From: an uncultured Kordiimonas sp.
Lineage (GTDB): Bacteria; Pseudomonadota; Alphaproteobacteria; Sphingomonadales; Kordiimonadaceae
Assembly: GCA_947503575.1 (NCBI GenBank)
Contig: CANNDZ010000003.1
Span: forward strand, 62,001 to 126,000
Length of the DNA stretch: 64,000 nt
Direction: 5' to 3'
The notes beneath the pieces are model-generated. The model was not told the DNA's origin. It saw nothing but the letters and a program-made list of their open reading frames with translations, and ran no database searches. The translations under genes were made by a program, and so were the position numbers. Positions 19,616 to 28,166 of this stretch are shown here, piece after piece (position 1 is the first letter of the stretch; each line of letters begins with the position of its first letter).

Positions 19616-19738
19616 TTGCAAGGTTTTTTTAGCCGTACAGTGCACTTTATTTTGTTTAGTTTTTTCTGGCGACGGTGCTATAAACCTTTGTTGCCGTGTT
19701 GTTTTTTAGGCTAGTTCGGAAACAGCCCTGGGGTTAAT

Positions 19739-21499
19739 ATGGTCGAATTGAATGAGCAAAACACTGTTACACCAACGGTGACGCCAACTCTCGATCCTTC
19801 ACTGGAAAGACGGTATTCCGACTTCGATACGCTTGTTGATGCTGTCGAATACGCTGCAAAAGGCGTGCGCGGCGCCAACTTTTTTAACGCACGCGGCGAC
19901 GTTATCGACGTTATCACGTGGAAAGAAGTGCGGGACCGTGGAGAAGCCATTGGCCGTAAGCTGGTCGGCATGGGTTTTCAAAAAGGTGACCGCATCGCCT
20001 TGATCGCCGAAACAAGCGCCAATTTTGTCTGCTTTTTTGTTGGGTGCCAGTATGCCAGCGTTCTGCCGGTGCCCCTACCCTTGCCAACATCGTTCGGCGG
20101 TAAAGAAGGGTACGTCTCCCAACTGCGGATGCAGATGGAAAGCTGCAAGGCTAATGGCTTGATGGCGCCCGATTTCATGAATGAAATTGTCGAGCAGGCG
20201 ACTGACGGCCTCGACCTAAGGTTTAAAGGTGATATCAACGCCTTCATGGCAACAGATGCCGAGGGCGAGGTGGTTCTGCCGACCCCGGATGATCTGGCCT
20301 ATCTTCAATATTCATCGGGCAGCACCCGCTTTCCGCACGGCGTCTCGGTAACTCATCGGTCGCTGATGTCCAACACGCATGGTATGGGATATCATGGTGT
20401 TCACCTGGAAGACGATGACCGCTGTATTTCTTGGTTGCCGTTTTATCATGACATGGGGCTTGTCGGCACGCTGCTAACAACCATAACCTGTCAGGTATCG
20501 GTTGACTTTATCCCAACAGAAGAATTTGCCCGCCGGCCCCTCAGTTGGTTGCGTGTTATCAGCGCGAATAAAGGCACTATTACCTACAGCCCAACCTTTG
20601 GGTTCGACATTTGCACCCGCCGCGCCGCGATGCGCGCCAGTGCGCTTGAAGGCCTGGATCTTTCCAGCGTGCGCGTTGCCGGTATCGGCGCAGAAATGAT
20701 CCGTCCTGAAGTTATGAAAGAATTTCAGGAAACGTTCGGCCAGATCGGGTTTTCCTACAATGCATTCCTGCCAAGTTACGGACTGGCGGAATGTACACTG
20801 GGCGTAAGCTTTGGTGAAGTTGGCAAAGGCATACAGGTTGATCTGATCGAAGAAGCCGCGTTGACCGGCGACCGACATGTTCTTGTGAACGGATCAGGCG
20901 AAAACCGCATGCGCGAGGTTGTTAACTGCGGCAAGCTTTTACCAGAGTATGAAATCGAAATTCGCGACGAAGGGGACACCCCCCTGCCTGACCGCAAGGT
21001 TGGTCGTGTGTACCTGCGCGGTGCATCCGTAATGCGGGAATATTTCAATGACCCTGAAACAACACGAGAAGTCCTGAGCCCAGAAGGTTGGCTCGACACC
21101 GGCGACATGGGTTACATGAAAGACGAATGCATCTATATTGTTGGCCGCGCCAAGGATATGATTATTGTTAATGGTCGTAACCACTGGCCTCAGGATATCG
21201 AATGGGCAGCAGAACAGGTTGATGGCCTTAAAAAGGGCGATGTGGCTGCAGTTTCAATACCCGGCGATAACGCAGAAGAAGTACCGTTGATTTTGGCTCA
21301 ATGTCGCATTTCCGACGCGGCAGAGCGGGTTAAACTTGTCGATGCGTTAAAAAAGCAAGTTCAGGCAGAAACTGGCGTGAATTGCATCGTCGAATTGGTG
21401 CCACCCAAATCCCTGCCACGAACATCCTCTGGTAAACTCAGCCGAACAAAGGCCCGCAACCAGTATTTATCTGGCGACCTGCAGGCCATCGCAAGCTAA
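19739..21499 (+). CDS. aasR: Fatty acyl-AMP ligase / acyl-ACP synthetase for sphingolipid synthesis
   Basis: 586 residues of the adenylate-forming family. The phosphate loop is YSSGSTRFPHGV, with His where most members have Lys. SYGLAECTLG, GWLDTGDMGYM and the C-terminal catalytic Lys in PRTSSGKLSRTKAR are intact. In Caulobacter the equivalent gene (aasR) sits in the same order with cerR, acpR and spt and charges a dedicated ACP with fatty acid. Here it opens the four-gene operon, 10 bases before cerR. It acts in the cytoplasm to supply acyl-ACP to serine palmitoyltransferase. The role is inferred from synteny; sequence alone says acyl-AMP ligase. Confidence 0.85.
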   Translation: MVELNEQNTVTPTVTPTLDPSLERRYSDFDTLVDAVEYAAKGVRGANFFNARGDVIDVITWKEVRDRGEAIGRKLVGMGFQKGDRIALIAETSANFVCFFVGCQYASVLPVPLPLPTSFGGKEGYVSQLRMQMESCKANGLMAPDFMNEIVEQATDGLDLRFKGDINAFMATDAEGEVVLPTPDDLAYLQYSSGSTRFPHGVSVTHRSLMSNTHGMGYHGVHLEDDDRCISWLPFYHDMGLVGTLLTTITCQVSVDFIPTEEFARRPLSWLRVISANKGTITYSPTFGFDICTRRAAMRASALEGLDLSSVRVAGIGAEMIRPEVMKEFQETFGQIGFSYNAFLPSYGLAECTLGVSFGEVGKGIQVDLIEEAALTGDRHVLVNGSGENRMREVVNCGKLLPEYEIEIRDEGDTPLPDRKVGRVYLRGASVMREYFNDPETTREVLSPEGWLDTGDMGYMKDECIYIVGRAKDMIIVNGRNHWPQDIEWAAEQVDGLKKGDVAAVSIPGDNAEEVPLILAQCRISDAAERVKLVDALKKQVQAETGVNCIVELVPPKSLPRTSSGKLSRTKARNQYLSGDLQAIAS

Positions 21500-21509
21500 T
21501 CCGGAAAGC

Positions 21510-22463
21510 ATGGTAAAACAGTCCAAAAAAACGGCGACGCAAACAATTGCGTTGACCGGTGCAACAGGTTTTGTCGGCGGCCATACCCTGACTGCGCTGT
21601 GCGAGGCAGGCTATCACGTCAAAGCGCTTACGAGACGGCAACAGCTAGACATGCCCGGTGTTACGTGGATAGACGGGTCCCTGACTGATGGTGAAAGCCT
21701 GGCAAAACTGGTTGAAGGCGCAGATGTTCTGGTCCATCTGGCGGGTTTAACAAAAGCAATAACACGGGACGATTTCTTCGATATCAATGTTGCAGGCAGC
21801 AAAACGCTTTTCCAGGCGGCCCAAACCGCCAACGTCAAGCACGTGGTTCATGTTTCCAGCCTTGCGGCCCGGGAGCCACGTTTGTCACACTACGGCGCAA
21901 GCAAAGCAGGCACAGAATTATTGTTAACGGCCAGAAAATGGTCATTTAGCTGGTCCATCATACGCCCGCCGGCCATTTATGGGCCCGGCGACACAGAAAT
22001 ACTAAAGCTGTTCAAGGCAACGAAATACGGCTTTCTCCCGGCACCGGGAAGCAAGGCGAACAGATTTTCCATGATCCATGTCGCAGACCTTGCCCGTGCG
22101 TTGGTTTCGGCGTGTGACGGCAGTAACAAACAAGCCGTACTGGAAATTGACGACGGCACGCCAGCCGGTTATGCGATAAAAGATGTGGTGGCCTCGCTGC
22201 CAGACAGCAATACCAAAAACACTAAAACTGTGCCTGTACCCTTTGCCCTATTGGGTGTTGTCGGCGGTTTTAATGACCTTCTGGCACGGATGCTGTCAAA
22301 ACCGTTCATGTTGACGCTCTCGACCGCGCGCTATCTTTGTCACCCGGATTGGACAGTCAAGGAAGCCAGGCGTTTTAAACACAAAGGCTGGTTGCCACAA
22401 TTCGATCTTAAAGCCGGCTTAAAAGACACGCTCGACTGGTATCGCAAAAATGATCTATTGTGA
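21510..22463 (+). CDS. cerR: NAD(P)-dependent ceramide reductase, extended SDR
   Basis: 317 residues. The nucleotide loop is ALTGATGFVGGHTL, and the catalytic Tyr/Lys pair is in HYGASKAGTE, with PPAIYGPGDTEI downstream as in extended short-chain dehydrogenases. By position between the acyl-ACP synthetase and the ACP it matches CerR of Caulobacter, which reduces the 3-oxo group of the sphingoid backbone, there acting after N-acylation. General annotation would be NAD-dependent epimerase. The ATG follows CCGGAAAGC. Confidence 0.85.
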   Translation: MVKQSKKTATQTIALTGATGFVGGHTLTALCEAGYHVKALTRRQQLDMPGVTWIDGSLTDGESLAKLVEGADVLVHLAGLTKAITRDDFFDINVAGSKTLFQAAQTANVKHVVHVSSLAAREPRLSHYGASKAGTELLLTARKWSFSWSIIRPPAIYGPGDTEILKLFKATKYGFLPAPGSKANRFSMIHVADLARALVSACDGSNKQAVLEIDDGTPAGYAIKDVVASLPDSNTKNTKTVPVPFALLGVVGGFNDLLARMLSKPFMLTLSTARYLCHPDWTVKEARRFKHKGWLPQFDLKAGLKDTLDWYRKNDLL

Positions 22464-22539
22464 TACAAAACATGTAAATATATGAGCAGGCAAGAAGGGT
22501 CCGTATTCCCGGACACCGATGCAGGAAAGAGCGAGCATT

Positions 22540-22779
22540 ATGGCTAAACCGGAAACACTGGAAACAATATACGGCTTGATCGCGCCTATTAATAAAAAAG
22601 GTGTAGAGCTAAAACCTTCCAGCACTTTCGCATCCGATCTGGAATTGGACAGCTTGACTGTGATGGATCTGGTTGCCGATATCGAGGATGAATTCGATAT
22701 CGTCCTGCCGCTAAACATGCTGCCTGACCTGGAAACAATTGAACAAGTTGCTGACGCTGTCGAAAAAATCGTAAGCTGA
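22540..22779 (+). CDS. acpR: Dedicated acyl carrier protein
   Basis: 79 residues from MAKPETLE. The phosphopantetheine Ser is in DLELDSLTVMDL, followed by acidic helix II (EDEFDIVLP). It is shorter and more diverged than housekeeping AcpP and lies 15 bases before the serine palmitoyltransferase gene. In Caulobacter the equivalent (AcpR) carries the acyl chain used by Spt. An ATG seven codons upstream (22519) is possible, but AGGAAAGAG sits well for the chosen start. Confidence 0.88.
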   Translation: MAKPETLETIYGLIAPINKKGVELKPSSTFASDLELDSLTVMDLVADIEDEFDIVLPLNMLPDLETIEQVADAVEKIVS

Positions 22780-22794
22780 GCCGAGGATTTCACC

Positions 22795-23991
22795 GTGGAT
22801 TTATTGGATAAGTTTGACTCTATCGTAGAGTTGCGATCTTCGCTGCCTTTTGAAAAAGCAGACCCCTTTAAAGTTGTTATCGAGGAAGTAATCTCGGAAA
22901 CAGAAGCCATTATTGGTGGGCGGCACACCATTCTTGCCGGCACCAACAATTATATGGGCATGACGTTTGACGAAGGCGCAATTGAAGCCGCAAAAGCGGC
23001 ACTTGATGATTTTGGTACCGGCACCACAGGTTCGCGCGTGCTGAATGGCACCTATGGTGGCCATAAGGCCCTTGAGGCAGCAATCGCCGACTTTTACGAC
23101 ATGGAACACTGCATGGTGTTTTCGACCGGTTATCAGGCCAATTTAGGCATGATTTCGGCGCTGGGTGGCAAAGATGATTATGTCATCATAGACGCCGATA
23201 GCCATGCCTCCATTTATGACGGCTGTTCCATGGGGAATGCGACCATTGTTCGCTTTAAACATAACGACCCTGAAAACCTGGAACGGCGACTAAGACGTTT
23301 ACCAGAAGAAGCCGGTAAACTGTTGGTTGTAGAGGGTATATACTCGATGCTGGGTGATGCCGCACCGCTGAAAGAACTGCTAGAGGTTGGTAAAAAATAC
23401 GGCTGTATGACACTGGTGGATGAAGCCCATTCAATGGGCTTTTGCGGTGAAAATGGTCGCGGCGTTGCCGAACAGCTTGGTGTTGAAGACCTGGTTGATT
23501 TTTATCTTGGTACTTTCTCCAAATCGGTAGGGACAGTGGGTGGTTTTGCCGTATCCAACCATCCGAAATTTGACGTTCTGCGCTTTGTCAGCCGCCCCTA
23601 TATTTTCACGGCAAGCCTGCCGCCCAGTGTGGTGGCGTCTGCAACCAAATCAATCGAAGCGATTAAGCGCAGTGGCAATCGTCGGGCCCATCTTTGGGAA
23701 AATGCCCGCCAGTTGCACACAGGCCTGAAGTCTGCTGGTTTTAAAATGTGCACGGAACAAGCGGAAAGTCCGATTATCGCGGTTCACTTGCCTGACGTGA
23801 TGATGGGAACCCGGTTTTGGGAACAGCTGTTGATTGAAGGCGTATATGCCAATATGGCGGCACCACCAGCAACACCGGCGGGTATGTTCCTGTTGCGTAT
23901 TAGCGTATGTGCGCAGCACACATCCGAACAGATTGACGAAATCATTGCCCGGTTCAAAAGCACCGCAGCAGCTGTTGGCCTCGACGTTTAG
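22795..23991 (+). CDS. spt: Serine palmitoyltransferase (alpha-oxoamine synthase)
   Basis: 398 residues of the alpha-oxoamine synthase family. Key features are GTTGSRVLNGTYGGHKALE, the PLP-stacking and aspartate region LVDEAHSMGFCG and the Schiff-base Lys in GTFSKSVGTVGGF. The family also includes KBL and BioF, but the adjacent ACP and sphingolipid genes point to Spt, which joins serine with acyl-ACP to give 3-oxo-sphinganine with loss of CO2. The GTG start follows GAGGA. It is the last gene of the operon and a terminator hairpin follows 28 bases later. Confidence 0.9.
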   Translation: MDLLDKFDSIVELRSSLPFEKADPFKVVIEEVISETEAIIGGRHTILAGTNNYMGMTFDEGAIEAAKAALDDFGTGTTGSRVLNGTYGGHKALEAAIADFYDMEHCMVFSTGYQANLGMISALGGKDDYVIIDADSHASIYDGCSMGNATIVRFKHNDPENLERRLRRLPEEAGKLLVVEGIYSMLGDAAPLKELLEVGKKYGCMTLVDEAHSMGFCGENGRGVAEQLGVEDLVDFYLGTFSKSVGTVGGFAVSNHPKFDVLRFVSRPYIFTASLPPSVVASATKSIEAIKRSGNRRAHLWENARQLHTGLKSAGFKMCTEQAESPIIAVHLPDVMMGTRFWEQLLIEGVYANMAAPPATPAGMFLLRISVCAQHTSEQIDEIIARFKSTAAAVGLDV

Positions 23992-24019
23992 TAAACCACA
24001 CCAGAAAAATTCAGGAATT

Positions 24020-24048
24020 GGGTGCTTTATTTAAAAGCACCCTTTTTT
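24020..24048 (+). terminator. Rho-independent terminator of the aasR-spt operon
   Basis: GGGTGCTTT pairs with AAAGCACCC around loop ATTTA, then TTTTTT. The stop codon of the converging minus-strand gene lies inside the stem. Confidence 0.85.
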
Positions 24049-25001
24049 CTAAGGCCCCAGAATAAAACCACACCTGCAATGATAGGGTGCTTGCGCATCC
24101 AGTCCTTAATCTCTATGTCCACGCCAGAATGGCGGCGGATTTTCCATGCCAGATAGTCAATGCCGCCATCGAACGTCATTGACGCCTTTATCAGGCGCAA
24201 GAAACTAACCACTTTGCCATTGGTGCGGCGCAGAAACCACGCCAGTTTGGCTGTAAAATTGGCGGTACGCGCGGGTTGCGTCGCGGGCTGTGATTGTTGA
24301 TTGCCATCGTCTGTTATGCCCATGGTCGCCAAGGCCACCGGGGTCAGATCATCATAACGTTGTTGGTCCAACAGATAAATCTCCAGCCCTTTGCCCCCCC
24401 GTTCGGACCGCAACTCCGCAGCGTAAGTTGCTTCAAAAGCAGCAACCCACAGGTCCCGAGAGCGTGTCGCCCAAGGCTGAAGGTCCAGTAGGTTGGACAG
24501 CATGGTTGTCACGCTTGTGGCAACCGCCTCTGCCATGGTGTTTTGAACATCGTCCGATTGTGCACACAGGAGCATGCAAGGTTGGCTGAAACGCGCCCAG
24601 ATAGATACATTGAGACACGATGGGCTGCACCGGAACTTAAAATCCTTTGCTGACACTACGGCATATTTTGACCGCACAGTGACCCCGTCAACATCCATTT
24701 CGTGGTAAAAGACATTTGGTGGCAATATCTGGTTAGCAACCGCCAGCCATGCACCGTTGTAGGCGTTATGGTAATCGTCAACAATGACGTAGAAATCGAG
24801 GATTTTGTCTTCTATCTCTCCGGTCCGCAAGCAGGATCCATAAAACAACACGCCCAGCACACTGTCGCCGTAGCGGGACGCAATGTCTTTGGCGGCAACA
24901 GTTACAGCGGCAGGAACCGACCTGTCCCATTCTGACAGAATAAAAGTGCGTAGTTCTGTTGCGGAAGAGTTTCCGCTGTCTTTGACGGGATCATCTGTCA
25001 C
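24027..25001 (-). CDS. Degenerate nucleotidyltransferase-like protein of the sphingolipid locus
   Basis: 324 residues, not firmly recognised. Residues ~45-75 read GVLFYGSCLRTGEIEDKILDFYVIVDD, which (split across the motif) recalls the G-S...D-x-D signature of nucleotidyltransferases, except that the second acid is Tyr. The middle has several Cys (FRCSPSCLN), and the C terminus (RKHPIIAGVVLFWGLRKKGAFK) ends in a short hydrophobic stretch with basic flanks, perhaps membrane-associated. The GTG start lies 9 bases after the lipid kinase stop, so the two genes form an operon. A role in building the head group after ceramide phosphorylation is possible; it may correspond to one of the Caulobacter cpg genes next to spt, but that needs alignment. 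Confidence 0.55.
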   Translation of the reverse strand: MTDDPVKDSGNSSATELRTFILSEWDRSVPAAVTVAAKDIASRYGDSVLGVLFYGSCLRTGEIEDKILDFYVIVDDYHNAYNGAWLAVANQILPPNVFYHEMDVDGVTVRSKYAVVSAKDFKFRCSPSCLNVSIWARFSQPCMLLCAQSDDVQNTMAEAVATSVTTMLSNLLDLQPWATRSRDLWVAAFEATYAAELRSERGGKGLEIYLLDQQRYDDLTPVALATMGITDDGNQQSQPATQPARTANFTAKLAWFLRRTNGKVVSFLRLIKASMTFDGGIDYLAWKIRRHSGVDIEIKDWMRKHPIIAGVVLFWGLRKKGAFK

Positions 25002-25010
25002 AGCGATTGC

Positions 25011-26012
25011 CTACTTTCTGAATGTCACAAACGTGAGTGCCCGGTCACCGCGCAGCACCACAGGAACACCCGGCGTAGGTTGATAGATTTCACCATCAAG
25101 GGTCACAGGGTCGGTACCTTCAACCCGCACTTCATTGTTGGTTCTGACGTGCAAACCACGGACATAACTGACGCCGTAACGGCCCGTCAAAAGCGCCACA
25201 AAAGACCGCAAAAGCGTTGATGCGCCTGCTTCTGCCGCAGAAAACCTTAGACCACCCTTATTGTCTTTGACGTAGGGCTTTAAACCAAACAACAGCCGAT
25301 TGAGTGTTGTGGCAATAACAACGGAATAGCGACCCTGAATGCGGGCACTACCCGGTACTGTGATCGACATGGGGTCAGAGACCATCAAACCTTTGTTGCG
25401 GGACAGGCCAAGGGCTGATGTGATGAGTTTGTAGGCTGACCATATATGCGCCACAGCGTTTGGCAGCCCTTTGGCATAAGCGTTTTCACGGCACCAAAAA
25501 ATGCCCCGAACGATGCCTGCAGTGCCAAAAAAAGTGCCAACTTTAGGTGGTGAGCCGTCCCCCATATCCATTTCGATAAGGTTGCGCCTGGTCAGTGCGT
25601 TCGGTAAATCACCAGACTGTGCCAGTTTCAGCAGCTTTTTAAGGACCTTGGCGGGTTTACCTTTAAAGCCCAGATCAGCCGCTGTCATATTGGTTTTGCC
25701 ACCGGGCAAAAACGCAATCGGTGGAATGACCGTGAAGGGATTTTTGTGCAGCAAGGACGCCAGAGCCGCACCGATGGTACCATCGCCGCCATTGATGATC
25801 AGCATTGCGGGGTTTGCTTTGGCAAATAGTTCCATCGCATCCTGCAGCGTTTCCATACCATCCAGTTCATAATGGACAACATTTGCGCTGGATTCGACAA
25901 TAGCGCGGATTTCATCGAGCGAGCGCGCATTGGTCGTGCTAAGTGGGTTGGAAATCATCACAACCAGCGGCACAACCGCCCCACTATTCACTGTTTTTGT
26001 ATCGACCTGCAT
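25011..26012 (-). CDS. Lipid kinase of the diacylglycerol kinase family, probable ceramide kinase
   Basis: About 333 residues. The DAGK catalytic signature is seen in LIINGGDGTIGAALASLL, with a following FLPGGKTNMTAADLG and the C-terminal VTLDGEIYQPTP. The family phosphorylates a lipid hydroxyl with ATP. A related kinase beside spt in Caulobacter phosphorylates ceramide, and the position here between spt and the other sphingolipid genes supports the same activity. MQVDTK is taken as start; an upstream in-frame GTG at 26057 lacks a ribosome site. A terminator separates it from the DUF2141 gene upstream, so it probably has its own promoter near 26020-26060. Confidence 0.75.
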   Translation of the reverse strand: MQVDTKTVNSGAVVPLVVMISNPLSTTNARSLDEIRAIVESSANVVHYELDGMETLQDAMELFAKANPAMLIINGGDGTIGAALASLLHKNPFTVIPPIAFLPGGKTNMTAADLGFKGKPAKVLKKLLKLAQSGDLPNALTRRNLIEMDMGDGSPPKVGTFFGTAGIVRGIFWCRENAYAKGLPNAVAHIWSAYKLITSALGLSRNKGLMVSDPMSITVPGSARIQGRYSVVIATTLNRLLFGLKPYVKDNKGGLRFSAAEAGASTLLRSFVALLTGRYGVSYVRGLHVRTNNEVRVEGTDPVTLDGEIYQPTPGVPVVLRGDRALTFVTFRK

Positions 26013-26059
26013 TGGACGACCACTCCGGCTCGTATCGCGAGTTTTGGCAAAATGCACCG

Positions 26060-26093
26060 TTTAAACAAAACAAACGGGACCAAAAGGCCCCGT
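26060..26093 (-). terminator. Terminator after the DUF2141 gene
   Basis: On the minus strand ACGGGGCC pairs with GGTCCCGT (one G-U) around loop TTTT and is followed by TTGTTTTGTTT. Confidence 0.7.
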
Positions 26094-26144
26094 ATTTGCT
26101 TATTTTGCAGGCATGCATACCCGCAAACCCAAATTATATCAATA

Positions 26145-26771
26145 TTAGCGTCGTTTCAGCTTACGCCGCTTCTCTTTCTTTTTTTCGTCACCACCAAATA
26201 CATATTTCATATCAATGGTGTGCTGGCTGACGCCCGCTGCCGCCGTAAACATAACCTCTTCACCGTCAGGGGGACCAAGCGACAGTTTAGGGTTGTTAGA
26301 GAAACCAAACCCTTCGGAAAATATGTCTGCGCGCCCGTTTGAATTTTTATCATGCATCACAACCAGCGCGTATGTACCGGGCGATGGCAGAGGCACACAT
26401 AAAGTGGGTTCGTCGCTGCCATCCAGCGGCATGTCCACACGAACAAGCTTTTTGCCCTTTTCCAGAAATTCATCAGGGTCAGAGCTGTATATTTGAGCCC
26501 GAACACGACCTTCAGTGGTTTGCAGGCCCTGTACGAAAACCTCCAGCCCAGCCTCGCCTTCTGTGAATTCGCAAGCGCCGTCACGGCGTTTTTCATGTGT
26601 AATAATCGTCGCTTCCGGCCGAACTGCTTCTGACCGGTTTGCCTCCGGGCCGTCATCAGCTGTCGCCATTGCGGCGCCATTTATCAGGGTGAAACCGGCC
26701 ATAAGGCACGCGACGGATGCTTTCACCGCCGTGCAGCGTCGCAGCACAAAGTCAAACATACGTTGGTCCAT
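26145..26771 (-). CDS. Exported DUF2141 protein with basic tail
   Basis: About 208 residues. A signal peptide (VACLMAGFTLINGAAMA) precedes a DUF2141 beta domain: GLEVFVQGLQTTEGRVRAQIY, YALVVMHDKNSNGRAD, FGFSNNPKLSLGPP. The protein ends in an unusual highly basic stretch, GGDEKKKEKRRKLKRR. DUF2141 proteins are periplasmic or surface proteins of unknown function. It lies inside the sphingolipid island, divergent from lptF, so a link to lipid handling at the envelope is possible; the basic tail could contact acidic lipid head groups (inference). Confidence 0.72.
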   Translation of the reverse strand: MDQRMFDFVLRRCTAVKASVACLMAGFTLINGAAMATADDGPEANRSEAVRPEATIITHEKRRDGACEFTEGEAGLEVFVQGLQTTEGRVRAQIYSSDPDEFLEKGKKLVRVDMPLDGSDEPTLCVPLPSPGTYALVVMHDKNSNGRADIFSEGFGFSNNPKLSLGPPDGEEVMFTAAAGVSQHTIDMKYVFGGDEKKKEKRRKLKRR

Positions 26772-26939
26772 TTGCAATCAAGACATCCACAGATACTAAA
26801 AAGCTGCGACATGGTGGCAGAAATATGGCTCTATACCGGATAAACATGTGATTTCCCATCTTTTTTCTGCCATCATTAGTGGATCAAACAAATGGAATTG
26901 TTTCTTGAAACGAAGCTCCAACAGGTGTAGCGCCATCCT

Positions 26940-28166
26940 ATGATTGCCCGACCTTTCATGACACGAATTGATCGTTACGTGCTTCGGCAGGTGCTGATGC
27001 CCATGTTCACAACTTTGGGTGTTGCAGCTTTGTTGCTGATTCTGGAACGTATGCTGAAACTGTTTGACTTCGTCGTTAATCAGGGCGGGCCTGTTGAAGT
27101 TGTGTTTCGCATGCTGGCCAATCTGACGCCCCATTACATGGGGCTGGCCCTGCCTGTTGGCCTATTGTTGGGTGTGTTGGTGGCTTTTCGGAAGATATCC
27201 CTGTCCAGCGAGTATGACGCCATCACATCATCGGGTACCAGCCTGACGCAGCTTGTGCGCCCCCTACTGCTGCTGGCAGCGTTTCTGGCGGTTATTAACA
27301 CCCTTTTGGTTGGCTGGGTGCAACCCCACAGCCGGTATGCCTACCGTGGCTTGGTGTTTGACCTGAGGAGCGGGGCACTGGGTGCCAGCATCCGCGTTGG
27401 CGAATTTGTTAAAATTGGTGATGATATTACCCTGATGATTGAGGAATCCCGTAATCAGGGTGCAGAATTAGGGGGAATTTTTCTGGAACGACGCGATGAG
27501 CGCAGCAGCATTGCCGTAACGGCAGAACGCGGCGGATTTTTTGCAACAGACGACGACCAGACAATCCTGCTGCGTCTATTTAACGGTGTTTTGGTGGACC
27601 TGAACGAAAGCCAGAACAAACCAAGAGTGCTGAATTTCGAGCGGCAAGACCTTACCATCAAACTGCCCGAACGCGAGGTTTTCCGCGAACGCGGTGGCCA
27701 GGAACTGGAAATGACACTGCCGGAATTGTTTGTTGAAATGAATAATCCCCTCCAATCTGTTGAAGATCGCGCTGCCTTCGAGGGGAATTTTCATTGGCGA
27801 CTTATGCACAGCTTCAGCTTTTTTATTCTGCCTTTCCTCGCAATTCCTATGGGTATCACCAACAAACGCACCGGACGTGGCACCGGGATCGTCATCGGGC
27901 TATCCCTTCTGATCGTCTATAACGAATTGATGGAAGGTATGGAAACGGCAGTGAAAGGTGGGGCATCCCCTTATCTGACGATCTGGGCGCTCTTTGCCGG
28001 ATTCGCTTTTTTAAGCCTGTTTTTCTTCCGTGTGTCTGCCTTTAAGGCGGGCGGTGAACCCTTGGCCTACATTGATGCGATTGTCGGCACTGTTGCCGGG
28101 CCCATCAAACGACTGGGCCGCAAGGTTATGGGCATGGGAGAAACGAATACGGGAGATAGCGCATGA
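26940..28166 (+). CDS. lptF: LptF-like permease (YjgP/YjgQ family)
   Basis: 408 residues. MTRIDRYVLRQVLMPMFTTLGV is the family N terminus; there are transmembrane helices at both ends and a periplasmic beta-jellyroll region between (EESRNQGAELGGIFLERRD). LptF with LptG forms the transmembrane part of the LptB2FG extractor that lifts lipopolysaccharide from the inner membrane. Here the pair stands among sphingolipid genes with no lptD, surA, pdxA or ksgA beside it, so it may be either the housekeeping copy or a paralogue serving sphingolipid. An internal ATG at 26958 would also fit the family start. It overlaps lptG by four bases. Confidence 0.85.
   Translation: MIARPFMTRIDRYVLRQVLMPMFTTLGVAALLLILERMLKLFDFVVNQGGPVEVVFRMLANLTPHYMGLALPVGLLLGVLVAFRKISLSSEYDAITSSGTSLTQLVRPLLLLAAFLAVINTLLVGWVQPHSRYAYRGLVFDLRSGALGASIRVGEFVKIGDDITLMIEESRNQGAELGGIFLERRDERSSIAVTAERGGFFATDDDQTILLRLFNGVLVDLNESQNKPRVLNFERQDLTIKLPEREVFRERGGQELEMTLPELFVEMNNPLQSVEDRAAFEGNFHWRLMHSFSFFILPFLAIPMGITNKRTGRGTGIVIGLSLLIVYNELMEGMETAVKGGASPYLTIWALFAGFAFLSLFFFRVSAFKAGGEPLAYIDAIVGTVAGPIKRLGRKVMGMGETNTGDSA

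Noticed and set aside
24027-25001. Assignment of the gene to a named Caulobacter cpg gene
   Set aside because: Position fits, but sequence memory is not enough to tell which one, so no symbol was given.
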